Made by a program: the position numbers and the translations under genes
Part shown: piece by piece, positions 54,847 through 64,000 of the stretch
How positions within the stretch are numbered: the stretch's first letter is position 1
Layout of the letters: each line of letters begins with the position of its first letter
Assembly: GCA_023014485.1 (NCBI GenBank)
Contig: JAJOZX010000091.1
Location: 311,001 to 375,000, forward strand
DNA: 64,000 bases
Origin: Bathynomus jamesi
Lineage: Eukaryota; Arthropoda; Malacostraca; Isopoda; Cirolanidae
Direction of reading: 5' to 3'
Notes under the pieces: model-generated
Seen by the model: the letters and a program-made list of their open reading frames with translations, nothing else
What the model was told of the DNA's origin: nothing
Database searches by the model: none

Positions 54847-55335
54847 AAATGAAATGAAATGAAATGAAAAGGTTTATTGGCAGACTATAGTCCATATGAC
54901 AAATATTATTAATACAATGACAGTTCATACACTAAGGATAAAAGTATATACAATTGATTAGAAATAATACTGCACTGTCGAAGTTAAGTGGAGCTACAGA
55001 CAGACGTTTCCGTACCAAGAAGTCCATAGCTTAGAGGATAAATGGCAGGACTCATTATTTCTGTTGTATTATTTATACTGTATTATTTATACTGTATTAT
55101 TTATACTGTATTATTTATACTGTATTATTTATACTGTATTATTTATACTGTATTATTTATACTGTATTATTTATATTGTATTATTTATATTGTATTATTT
55201 ATATTGTATTATTTCTAATCAATTGTATATATTTCTATCCTTAGTATATGAACTGTCATTGTATTAATAATATTTGTCATATGGACTATTATAGTCTGGC
55301 AATAAACCTTTTCAGTTTCATTTTCATTCATTTTC
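54847..55335. repeat. Inverted LINE tails around a 14-bp minisatellite
   Basis: A reverse LINE 3' end (54847-55052, tail of ATTTC repeats) and a forward one (55205-55335, tail of ATTTTC repeats) share about 125 bases in opposite orientation (TTTGTCATATGGACTAT; CAATAAACCTTTTC). The centre (about 55055-55210) is ~11 copies of TATTATTTATACTG. The minisatellite starts where the two LINE tails share TATTATTTCTAATCAATTG. Same LINE family as 16225-17935. Confidence 0.85.
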
Positions 55336-55527
55336 ATTTTTTCTTTACGAAGCAAAAAGTTAAATTACAAGTTTTATTAATTAAAATTATTTCATAGAAA
55401 AAGTCATTGTTATTTCCCTAAAAAATCCAAAATGTTGTTAAATGGATATTCTTTAAAATTTCGTAGATTTTTTCGTTTAATGAAGGAATAGAATCAATGT
55501 TTCCATGTATTTCATTTGGAAATAGAA
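55336..55527. other. AT-rich, no recognisable gene
   Basis: Nothing identifiable. Confidence 0.5.
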
Positions 55528-55866
55528 TTAATAACACACAAAACAAACGTGGTCTCTTTCAGAGAGAGAGAGAGAGATTTTGATTTTTTCATACAAACTG
55601 AAAACAGAGGCCATAAAACCTGTGGATCCACTAACATGTTTGTTATCTTGTAAAAGATTTTTCAACATTGGCGCAACCCGTAAAACATTCCCTAACTTTC
55701 TAATTACTGGACATATGACAGTGAAATTTTGCTCGTACAGAGCGGCAACTTCACGCATAAAAACACTCGCTTGAAGGTATGCTTCATCATTATACAGTCT
55801 TCCACGTTCTCCACGCAACAATAGCAAGTTACTGAACGAACTCGTATTTCTTTTCCAAGGAACCAT
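55528..55866 (-). CDS. Uncharacterised open frame, possible exon or gene fragment
   Basis: 112 codons on the reverse strand from an ATG at 55866 (MVPWKRNTSSFSNLLLLRGE, YNDEAYLQASVFMREVAALY, NFTVICPVIRKLGNVLRVAP). Composition and alternation of charged and hydrophobic residues look protein-like rather than random. The last ~15 codons run through a short (GA)n tract and are probably not original, so the authentic part may end near SLYEKIK. I do not recognise it. It could be a host exon or part of an unlisted mobile or viral relic. Confidence 0.35.
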   Translation of the reverse strand: MVPWKRNTSSFSNLLLLRGERGRLYNDEAYLQASVFMREVAALYEQNFTVICPVIRKLGNVLRVAPMLKNLLQDNKHVSGSTGFMASVFSLYEKIKISLSLSERDHVCFVCY

Positions 55867-56604
55867 TAACGCGCGCGGATCGGGACGTTGCCGTATTTAA
55901 TAAATTATTAAATCAACCAGTTCGATAAGAGTGAAGAATATGGTGTAAACTGCGTCATACATCGGAAAATAGAAGATGTTATTTGGTGACTGAATCATTT
56001 CGAAAGATCTGCGACAATTAAGATCTTATCTGTTACTGGATTCAAATTCTTTGAAAGGAATTTATATTTACGGCAACAGTTCATGCGTAACATGACGCTA
56101 ATGATGTTACTTCAAAATAAATTTGGTTTAAACACAGGAATATATTTACTTCGAATTGGGTTTGATTTCATTTGGGAAATTTAGAAATGATTAATTCCAA
56201 GTAAATATAATCTAATATGTTTTTAATCTGAACAAAAGTCATTTTGAAGTAACATTATTTATTTTGTTCAGTTTTAACAAAATTGAACCTGATAATTTTG
56301 AACACTTTGTTAGTCTAAAATCCAATTCATTTTTTTTTTTTTTTTTAGAATTAAATAAGAATTTTAGCATAATAACCAACGAGTCATGATAAGTTACCGC
56401 TTTGTACTCGCATAATTTCCCCGTGATTTGTTCATCCAATACAAAATTATGGGAAATTTAGTGAGTTGCGCTAATAAAAAAAATGTAGTTACAGACTTCT
56501 TCAGGATTATTTTTCAGCGACTTCTTTTTTGTATTTGTTTTTCATTCTTCTTGTTTCACTTGTAAGTTCTTAATATCCACCATTGAACCTCATTCGTTCT
56601 TGAA
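55867..56604. other. AT-rich, no recognisable gene
   Basis: A 66-codon reverse frame (56239-56439) crosses a poly-A stretch; I see no support for it. Confidence 0.45.
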
Positions 56605-56795
56605 TCTTGCGGCTACGTGGTAACCAGTGTCGTAACACCGCTTTCCGTCAACCAGCAGCGAAGTTAAGCGACATTGGGTCTGGTTAGTACTTAAATGGGA
56701 GGCCGTTCTCCGCGTCTAGATGATGTAGCGACCCGTGGTTCGAATCCCACGTAAAACTGTAGGTCCTCTCCGTCATATAAAACTAGATAGTGAGG
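56605..56795 (+). mobile_element. 5S-rRNA-derived SINE, copy 3 (best preserved)
   Basis: Head: GCGGCTACGTGGTAACCAGT, AGCGAAGTTAAGCGACATTG, GGTCTGGTTAGTACTTAAAT, GGGAGGCC, which follows the 5S rRNA order including the regions corresponding to box A and box C. Tail: CGTGGTTCGAATCCCACGTA, AAACTGTAGGTCCTCTCCGT. The tail has a B-box-like GGTTCGAATCC but also matches the LINE 3' UTR at 14530-14600. Pol III transcription through the 5S promoter is expected. Confidence 0.88.
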
Positions 56796-57300
56796 AGATC
56801 ATCAAACTCTAAAAGTGCCTCCAGGAAGTTATAGAGCTAAAAATCTCAGACCCCCCCCGAGACTATATGAAAATGTTTCTCTTATATTTACACTTAACAT
56901 CTTTATTAATATTTTTATTACTTTTATTTTTTTTAATTTTAATCCTATTTTGTTTTTATTTTTTATTATTATTTCATTACTCGTATTTTTGTTTTTAATA
57001 TTTTTATTATTTCTCGTTGCAAGTTGTATCATGAAAGTTAATCTACTTTCTGCCAACAAACTTTTTATTTTTATCATTTTTATTTACAAAACTTCATTTG
57101 AAATGAAACAAAATATCTCGAAGACACGTTCATTTCCATATTTTGCAGTACGGAATTATGTAATAGTTTAGTAAACGAATGAAAGAGAAATGATTTAATC
57201 TTTTGACTTTCATGAAAAGATAAAAATTTAATACATTTTAAAGTTACGAAATGAGATTTGTCAAAGTATAAAAAATGATCAAGTCTTTCTAGCACACACT

Positions 57301-57301
<1 letters not shown>
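56796..57301. other. AT-rich, no recognisable gene
   Basis: Phenylalanine/isoleucine-rich frames at 56815-57171 reflect T-rich sequence. Confidence 0.5.

Positions 57302-57357
<56 letters not shown>
57302..57357 (+). repeat. (TC)n microsatellite, upstream of a LINE
   Basis: About 56 bases of TC directly abutting the truncated LINE at 57358. Confidence 0.95.
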
Positions 57358-57358
<1 letters not shown>

Positions 57359-57541
57359 GTTACCTTCAGAAGTTGTGAACAGTTCCTCTGTGGATCAGTT
57401 CAAGAAAAGGTTAGACCAAATCTTGCACACTATTTGAGGGTGTAGAAAATTTTCCCTGGCACCCGTTGCCATTAGTACCTCCTCGGTATGGGCCGCAAGG
57501 CCTTTTGAGGTACTTCTTTTCCTTGTAACTCTTTGTAACTC
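57358..57541 (+). mobile_element. 5'-truncated CR1-like LINE, copy 3 of the (TC)-flanked family
   Basis: Only the last ~26 codons remain (RLPSEVVNSSSVDQFKKRLD then QILHTI stop at about 57435) plus ~105 bases of UTR ending CCTTGTAACTCTTTGTAACT and then TC-rich sequence to 57560. Nearly identical to the end of copy 4. TC lies on both sides. Confidence 0.88.
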
Positions 57542-57594
57542 TCTCTCTCCCTCTCTCCCCATAAGCAAGCTACTGACTTTTTTTAAATCCATAT

Positions 57595-58493
57595 ATCTAA
57601 AATCTAATTAAACAAACCTAATTTAACCTAATCTAACCTTGGTGCTATCGAACAAGAAGGACATAAGCGTTTCGGGCGCAATTGAGGGCTTGAATGGTGT
57701 TTTCTGTTGTCATTAAATAGTAGGGATGAAACGGGTAGCTATTTTACCGGTTAATTGGGTTCGGGTACCCGAAGTGTAATACCCGATTGGGTCTCGCAAC
57801 ATTATCATTAAAATTAAATTTAAATTAAAACAACAGCCATTTTTGGAACATAATACTTTATTCTACTACGCAAAAACTTAAGCATAATACTGAATGTTAC
57901 GCGATGCAAAATGCAAATACAGATAATTTTTCACAATTTTACGCAATTTGTTTTATAAATAAAAAAAAATTATAAACAAGAAATGGATGTGAACATAAAC
58001 ATTCTTTTAAATTTTTCAGACCATCAAAGTTAGCACACGGCATATTAAAGTTGTACTTAAGTAGAAGCAGCATCTCAGCCTGCTTTGAGTCGTGAAAATT
58101 CTCGTCTAAACAACCTCGAGTATTTTCACGACTGCTTTGAGTCGCGAAGACAGTCCCGTGTACTTAGATTTTTACTACCCGATTTTTTAGCAATTACGCG
58201 ATCGGGTTGGGTATGCTCGGGTAATACTTTACCCGATCGGGTCGGGTACCCGTTTCATCCCTGTTAAATAGTGAGGTATGCGCTAATCTAGCCTAGCCTA
58301 ACCAAGCCCAAAGTAACTTAACCTAATCAGAACTAACGTATCTTTTTACCAACAATAAAAATGTTTGTAGATTTTTTCATATAATTTTTGTAATGTTCCG
58401 AGGTATCCAGAGTGTTACACCTCAAAAAAATTGCCGCACTACATCTCTGATTGTCACTTACTCGACCTCACTTATGCACAGTTGCCTACACAC

Positions 58494-58531
<38 letters not shown>

Positions 58532-58545
58532 AAAGTTATACAGGA
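57595..58545 (-). repeat. TTAGG-like dispersed repeat, reverse copy split by a hAT element
   Basis: Right part 57595-57720 and left part 58264-58545 correspond in order to the copy at 20440-20870 in reverse (CTAACCTTGGTGCTATCGAA; CGAGGTATCCAGAGTGTTAC; CACTTATGCACAGTTG; then a (CA)n tract at about 58492-58530). The interruption is the element at 57721-58263. Confidence 0.75.
57721..58263. mobile_element. hAT nonautonomous element
   Basis: Ends TAGGGATGAAACGGGTA and TACCCGTTTCATCCCTG, with a perfect 8-bp duplication TTAAATAG on each side (57713-57720, 58264-58271). Subterminal repeats of GGGTACCCG type. 543 bp. A 60-codon frame at 58085-58267 is probably incidental. Confidence 0.92.
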
Positions 58546-59480
58546 GATTTCATTATTATTTTTTATTTCTAAGCCTCTCCGTATCTACAATTTCATCATG
58601 ACATATATTCTATTTTTTTCTTTAACTTGAGAGCCCAGTAAAGCCTATAGTTTAACCGTCTAACTCCTGGGGACGTACATGTGATATTGAGATTTTGAAT
58701 TTGAACTTTGAAATTTTTTTTTTAGACAAAATTTACCACCACAATAACGCCCGAATAATTTGTAATTGTAAATACTAAATTGCAAGAATAATTAATTGTG
58801 TTTACAAATTTAGAGACTACAACAATGCGAGAGAAGAAAGAAGCCTCTCTACAATTTGTATCACGTACCCACCATTTTTTTTATTATAGCGTATCCAAAA
58901 TGACTGTACCCAATGGGAAATACATTGAAATTCGTAACCCGATGGGAAATATATTTGTGGGACCATATCATAAATGTTCAGAATGGTTTCCATTCATTTC
59001 AAAGGACTTTAATTAAATTTAATTTAATTAATTAATTCAATTAATTAATTCTCATAAGGTTGAGACTTTTCTGGTATTGTAAATTTTGAGGTTCCTCACG
59101 CTATAAGCGAGTTTTACGATCTTGTTTTATACCACTATTTCTTAACCTGAGGGAAATTTCAGGAATCCAGGGAGGAAATTTTGTTTGGTGATCATATAAT
59201 TAGTGTGCATTATAAGTCTGCTAATTTTATTAAATTTTGTCTTCGAGGCTACTTTTTTCCGTATCCTAATGGAGGGGGGAAATCGGGTAGGGCGAACTGG
59301 TCGAAAGGGGAAATGACACGAAAAAGGTTAAGAACCGCTGTTTTATATGGATAACATTTGGCTCTCACAACCATGAATTTTACAGTTTGCTATTTTTTAT
59401 AATTAATAAATCCTCAGTTTCGCAATCCAACAAGTTTCGTTCATCGACCTCTTTTCGTACGGAAATCAGGTTCATGAACC
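58546..59480. other. No gene; LINE tail fragment
   Basis: GAGAGCCCAGTAAAGCCTAT at about 58630 matches in reverse the LINE UTR motif at 28260-28300 and 52323. A 72-codon frame at 58798-59016 is unrecognised. Confidence 0.4.
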
Positions 59481-59980
59481 TCTCTCTCTCTCTCATTTCT
59501 CCATTACGTGGGGTTGAGTGTGCTCCAAGGGGTTACCTGAACCAGAGAGAAACAGACTAAGAGGTCAGCTCAACTCCACCCGATGTCAGCGGCCGGGAGC
59601 GAACTGGTGACACGCTGCTCAGAGTCCGTCACACTAATCTTTGACCTGCCTGGCGCCCCCATATATATTATATATAGCTTGAGTTAACCTTGGTTTTGCT
59701 TCTGCCTGAATTGTTCATTCTGACGAAGGTCAAGCTTGTCACTCCATCTACAGTTTAACGTGAAATCTGAACCACGCCCCACCAGCAGCCCAGCGTTTTA
59801 ACCACTAGGCTACACATGGTACCCATTTATCTACCAACCAATTTTTATTGTAAGGAAGGATGAACAGCTGGGTTTTGCTGCGCGCCGGCTGCCTTCACCG
59901 GGTCTCGATCCCGGGGCCGATGGATTCGTCATCCGCGACGCTAACCACTACACCACCGAGTGTTTTACGTAGCGTTGCCG
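59481..59980 (-). repeat. Cluster of three tRNA-like sequences, same strand
   Basis: Reverse strand: (i) about 59980-59855, A box GGTGGTGTAGTGGTTAGCG, B box GGGATCGAGACCC; (ii) about 59822-59750, A box TAGCCTAGTGGTTAAAAC, B-box-like GGTTCAGATTT; (iii) about 59655-59560, B-box-like AGTTCGCTCCC with a weak A box. None folds into a full cloverleaf by eye, so they look like tRNA-derived SINE heads or tRNA relics in tandem. Coding frames here are incidental. Confidence 0.6.
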
Positions 59981-60226
59981 AGTTTTACGAATTGTTGCCA
60001 ATTTCTACATGTCTATATATCTTCTTTCTATTCTGTTTACACAAAGTCTAAAGTTGGAGAAGAGCAAAAAGTAAAAACTTTCTTTGGAGAAACATTTCAT
60101 CTTCTCTTTGCGAGAATCATTCCTTTTTACCTTATTAAAAGTTAGCTTTATTTGCAAACACCGGAAAAGCATTTTTATTTAACTCGACAGGATAAAATAT
60201 AGGAACAGTAGTTGAAAATATTTTAT

Positions 60227-61256
60227 GAGAGAGAGTTACAAGGAGTTACAAGGAAAAGAAGTACCTCAAAAGGTCTTGCGGCCCATACCGATGAGGTACC
60301 AATGGCAACGGGTGCCAGGGAAAATTTTCTACACCCTCAAATCGTGTGCAAGATTTGGTCTAACCTTTTCTTGAACTGATCCACAGAGGAACTGTTCACA
60401 ACTTCTGAAGGTAACCTGTTCCACGTGTCACAGATCTTATAGATAAAGTAATTTCCACACACACTAGTCCTAAACCGTTTCAAATCCAACTTCCAACCAT
60501 TGCTGCGAATTGGGTTATCATTTAAACTAAACATGCTTCTAAAATCGACATCGTTGAACCCGCGTAAGAGCTTGAAAACCTCGATGAGTTGACCGCGCAG
60601 CCTCCGAGTTTCCAGCGAAAACAAGTACAGGGCGCGTAAGCGTCGATTGTAGCCCATATGCCTAACGGAAGAGATTAACTTTGTGGCCTTCGCCTCGTAA
60701 ACTTAAGGTCGCTGCTAATTAGCACACCCAAGTCCTTTTCCAAATCAGTCGCCTCGATATTACTCCCCAACATCGAGTAATCCGACTTGGGATTGGCGTA
60801 GCCAATGTGCATCACCTTGCATTTACCCAAGTTAAACGGCATTTGCCATTTTTCGGACCACTCTCCTATCCTACTAGGTCCGCACGCAATTGCTTGATCG
60901 CTTCGGGCGTCCCAACATTGGCCCCAAGTTTGGTGTCATCAGCGAATTTGGCGATCCGACTGATGATGCCACCGTCGATATCATTTATGTAAATGATAAA
61001 CAACAGTGGCCCCAAAACGGAACCCTGAGGAAGCCCACTAGTGACCGAGGCCCAACCCGAACTAACCCCTTTAATTACAACTCTCTGCCGCCTATTCTTC
61101 AGCCAGTTTTCAATCCACCTACCTACTTTCCCACCGATACCCAGCGCGCGGACTTTCGCCATTAGCCGGCGGTGAGGTACCTTATCAAAGGCTTTCTGAA
61201 AGTCGAGATAAAGTATATCAATCGCTCTACTCTTATCATACTCACCCAACATGACG

Positions 61257-61258
<2 letters not shown>
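60227..61258 (-). mobile_element. 5'-truncated CR1-like LINE, copy 4 of the (TC)-flanked family
   Basis: Longest copy of the family: begins just upstream of the RT palm at 61258, directly at a (GA)n tract, and ends at 60227 in CCTTGTAACTCCTTGTAACT plus a short TC run. The 3' UTR matches copies 2 and 3 closely. It lacks ~70 codons between the RT thumb and the C-terminal region. Confidence 0.9.
60337..61252 (-). pseudogene. CR1-like reverse transcriptase, deletion and frameshift
   Basis: DILYLDFQKAFDKVPHRRLM (first catalytic aspartate), LPQGSVLGPLLFIIYINDID, IAKFADDTKL (FADD near 60950) and a stop at 60866 where a shift occurs. The next frame has EKWQMPFNLGKCKVMHIG and EKDLGVLISSDLKF, after which an internal deletion jumps to RRATKL-like codons with one base lost. 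The final frame 60657-60337 reads MGYNRRLRALYLFSLETRR to FKKRLDQILHTI. So catalytic residues are present but the protein is broken. Confidence 0.9.

Positions 61259-61338
<80 letters not shown>
61259..61338 (-). repeat. (GA)n microsatellite at a LINE 5' junction
   Basis: About 80 bases of GA; in LINE sense, (TC)n immediately upstream of the truncation point. Confidence 0.95.
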
Positions 61339-61341
<3 letters not shown>

Positions 61342-61447
61342 AGTATAGTATTGGTAATCGGTATTGAAATAAGTGAAGGTGTAGGTATTTACAAGTATAA
61401 AACTAAAATATTTTTTAGAGTATAAGTGTAGGTATGAGTATAGATAT

Positions 61448-61813
61448 ATGGTGGGCCTAGTTTTAGCCGAGTGAGGTGATGCTGATTAATTTAGTGCTAA
61501 TGACTAATTGATGTAATGATTGATTGTTAATGATAGGCTGGGTCAACAATTTATGATGTCCTGCGGTATCACCGGTTTGAAGGTGGCTAATGGAGTAGGC
61601 CTACTATGATTACTTCTGAGTGATACGAATTGATTCGAGGTCACCAGCATGGATTACACCCAAGCAAATATTGTTAAGGTTAGAAAAATTACCTTATGGT
61701 TTTGTGTTTAATTAAGAAAATAAATTATTTATTTGTTCACAGTGATTAACATGGCAATGAAGGTATTTACGGTGATTAACAATTATATAACGGCATTTAT
61801 AGTATGCTAAATA
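61448..61813 (+). repeat. Unclassified dispersed repeat, copy 2
   Basis: Matches 41749-42110 (GGGCCTAGTTTTAGCCGAGT; GGATTACACCCAAGCAAATA). It ends at TA 61812-61813, where a Tc1-like element begins. No ORF. Confidence 0.72.
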
Positions 61814-62450
61814 CACTGCGTTCGCACTTATTAAGCAGATTACATTTTCTCCAATGTTTTCAAAAGTTTTTCCCCGATTTCAAAGAAATTTGTAGCAAAT
61901 AATCATTATATATAGCAGCATTGATGGTATTCATTTCGATAAAATATTTTGATAATTAAAATAGTTATCTCATTTTATTGAAAAATATGTAAAATATTGT
62001 GTTCCGAATTATTAAGCAAGTATTCTATTTACGGATCTAAATGGTGAAAATGGGTAAGAAGAAGGATTTAACACTAACTGAGAAAAGAAAAATAGTCAAG
62101 TTACTCGCTGAAAATATTAAATCTATTGAAATTGCGAAGCAGTTTGGCAGAGCTTATCGAACTGTAAACAGGTTTGTAGCGGAGGGTACCAAACTGAGGC
62201 AGCGAAGTTATAAAGGAGCTATAAGAAAAGTGACAAGGCGGCAGATATCTGTAATCAAGCGCAAACTGCAAAGCATCCATTGTCCTTAAGTAAAGAGGTT
62301 TTTGAGCAGGCTGGCATACATAATGTACCAAGAACATCTCGATGTGGAATCGTCCAAACAATTGGCAAGACGTGTAAACCTACGATTCAGTCACCATTAA
62401 CACCCAGGTACAAGAAACTGCAAGAAACTGCAACTGTACAAACTAAAAGA
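61814..62450 (+). mobile_element. Tc1-like element, 5' part
   Basis: Starts CACTGCGTTCGCACTTATTA after TA, an end type seen in Tc1-like elements. A transposase ORF opens at 62041. The right end was not found; the element may be truncated at about 62440 where unrelated coding sequence starts. Confidence 0.65.
62041..62430 (+). pseudogene. Tc1-like transposase, N-terminal DNA-binding domain
   Basis: KKKDLTLTEKRKIVKLLAEN, IKSIEIAKQFGRAYRTVNRF is the first helix-turn-helix of Tc1/Tc3-type transposases. RKVTRRQISVIKRKL fits the second domain. The frame stops at 62289 and continues one frame away (LSKEVFEQAGIHNVPRTSRC). The DDE domain is absent. Confidence 0.75.
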
Positions 62451-62905
62451 TGAACGCATTGCAACTGTTGCCCTGAAGAAAATGATGAATCATTTATGGT
62501 ATCTTTCAGAGGAGTTAATATCATTTGCGCTCTTTGATGATGGCGTGCTACACCAAACTAAAAACCGAATGAAGCAAGCATTGCAAAACGGCGCCGAACC
62601 AAATCCAGAGAAAAAGCGGTTATTGAAAACAGAGAACTGGAAGACTTTGTTAGTGCAAATACAAAAGAATTTTTTAATAGACTTGGTTTATCATCAACGT
62701 TTCTTAATAAGAACTCTGAAGAGTGGAATGAAGATTACTGCTACAACAACGTAACAAAAGTCACAGAGGAGTTAGATTAGTCGATGAATACAACAAACTA
62801 ATCACAAATGATGAAGAACAGAAACAGTATCTCCTCCAAGTGGTAAAGAAATATAGAGCTGCTCTTCCAAATAAAAACAAGAAGACAATATCATCATTAT
62901 GAAAT
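62450..62905 (+). pseudogene. Uncharacterised gene fragment, frameshifted
   Basis: ERIATVALKKMMNHLWYLSE, ELISFALFDDGVLHQTKNRM then LKTENWKTLLVQIQKNF in one frame to about 62670; then FFNRLGLSSTFLNKNSEEWN and DYCYNNVTKVTEELD in another; then NDEEQKQYLLQVVKKYRAAL to a stop near 62895. From memory, HLWYLSEE-type and EQKQYLLQVV-type blocks co-occur in uncharacterised, probably mobile-element-associated proteins of invertebrates. I cannot confirm this or assign a function. Confidence 0.4.
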
Positions 62906-63282
62906 TAACAGTGAAATATAATGAACAAAAGGTTATTATTATTACGGAAGTCTTATTATTATTATTACAGAAGAACTGTCAATTTGAAAATGTAGTGGTT
63001 ATGATAGGCCTACCGGGGAACTTCCATTTAAAAAAGGTAACACGCCATATGCTTTACCTCAAGGGTGGTGTGGAAACAGCATATATTTCTTATTTTGTGT
63101 CTGATTTTCAACTTATGGTAGCGACCCCTAAAAATTAATTTTTTTAATTCAAAATTTGCATGCATTACTTTTTTACCAAATTAAACAATCAGAGGGTGGC
63201 CCGAAAAAAAATTAAAAAAATTTTTTTCGGTCAATTTTTGAATCACCCTTATATATATATATATATATATATATAATAATTA

Positions 63283-63328
<46 letters not shown>

Positions 63329-64000
63329 TTATTATATTATTATATATAATATAATAACGTTATAAAATAGTTGGATATTTGAGAGATACACTTTAATAAA
63401 GATCTGAATGCGCTCAATGCGCATGGTCAGCTTTTGATTTTGTAATGTCACAGAATCATGCGTGCCTTGCGGTGTGACAAATTTGGACCGGTTCTTTGGG
63501 TTCAGTTGTTTATTACGCTTTTCAGTATGTTCTTGCTGGTGCATGTAAATTGTAAAGTATAGGTGAGTGCAGTGCACAGTCGCAGTTGAATCGAATCGAA
63601 TCGAATCGAGAATCGAAAATAAGTGGCCGAATCGAATCGAAAATCGAATCGAAATAAAAATATCCGAATCGCACACCCTTAACGGCAACCGGCTGAGATC
63701 GAACGGCGCTGAGTTTCGAAAAAGTGCTTCTGTAGGCTGACGGCGGAAGGTCTTACTTGACGATAGATCGGAAGCTTTGAAGGAACAGCAAGCCGCTCTC
63801 CGGTGGTATTAAGCTTATTAATGAACTTAGGACTAAACACAAATTTAACTCGAAGTTTTTAGAGTATTCGGCTTGGTACATGATTTTAACTTACTGTGAC
63901 CAGAGATGATATTGCGGAAGTTTTTGAACCTTTAAATAGTTCAGATGTTTTTAATGTAATAAACAGAATTTAATATGATTATTATTAACAGGATTTGTTA
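62906..64000. other. No gene; (TA)n and a possible hAT end
   Basis: (TA)n tracts at about 63249-63353. 63585-63682 has repeated ATCGAATCGA motifs ending TCCGAATCGCACACCCTTA, a form typical of one end of a hAT-type element; the other end was not found. The last ~300 bases show nothing recognisable. Confidence 0.45.

Noticed and set aside
56605..56720. Functional 5S rRNA gene
   Set aside because: Many substitutions relative to conserved 5S positions, no T-run terminator after the head, and the same tail follows in other copies.

Overview
The window reads as repeat-dense arthropod DNA, most likely from a decapod or other malacostracan crustacean. The basis is many long (TA)n, (TC)n/(GA)n and (GT)n tracts, many decayed Tc1/mariner and CR1-like elements, hAT transposons and tRNA- or 5S-derived SINEs. 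No base composition, operon or intact gene suggests a bacterium or virus. Species assignment is inference. I found no host gene I can name. Almost every protein-like stretch belongs to a mobile element, and only one long uninterrupted reverse transcriptase frame (44218-46338) remains.

Layout. 0-7 kb: a 5'-truncated CR1-like LINE lying between two (TC)n tracts, two Tc1/mariner-superfamily elements (2648-3037 and the 1.2 kb 4040-5239), an inverted SINE pair, a perfect 79-bp-arm palindrome, and the 5' part of a LINE split by a hAT-type MITE. 7-14 kb: AT-rich DNA, microsatellites and a decayed LINE (10330-12350) holding a small mariner derivative. 14-18 kb: two opposed LINE remnants, the second split by a 895-bp palindromic mariner derivative. 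18-24 kb: a TTAGG-like dispersed repeat, a decayed mariner, tRNA- and 5S-derived SINEs. 24-30 kb: a second (TC)-flanked LINE, a Tc1 element, a foldback element, a pogo/Tigger derivative and another LINE. 30-36 kb: a decayed gene of an unclassified, transposase-like family followed by four mariner-superfamily elements. 37.5-39.7 kb: an array of ~450-bp units that reverses direction once. 40-48 kb: a LINE fragment, a 5S SINE, then a 5.1 kb hAT element (8-bp target duplications, 13-bp terminal repeats) carrying a 2.7 kb CR1 insertion. 49-58 kb: four more hAT-type elements, a TA-flanked inverted-repeat element, a minisatellite between inverted LINE tails, a third 5S SINE and a third (TC)-flanked LINE. 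59-64 kb: a cluster of tRNA-like sequences, the fourth (TC)-flanked LINE, a second copy of an unclassified repeat, a Tc1-like 5' end and an unrecognised ORF fragment.

The most interesting signals are: (1) all four copies of one CR1-like LINE family lie in (TC)n in the same orientation; (2) a SINE with a 5S rRNA-like head has a tail matching the 3' UTR of a LINE in the same window; (3) the 30.4-32.1 kb family has a spacing compatible with a DDE-type transposase not assigned to a superfamily; (4) several palindromic structures: a palindromic mariner, inverted SINE dimers and the reversing 450-bp array.
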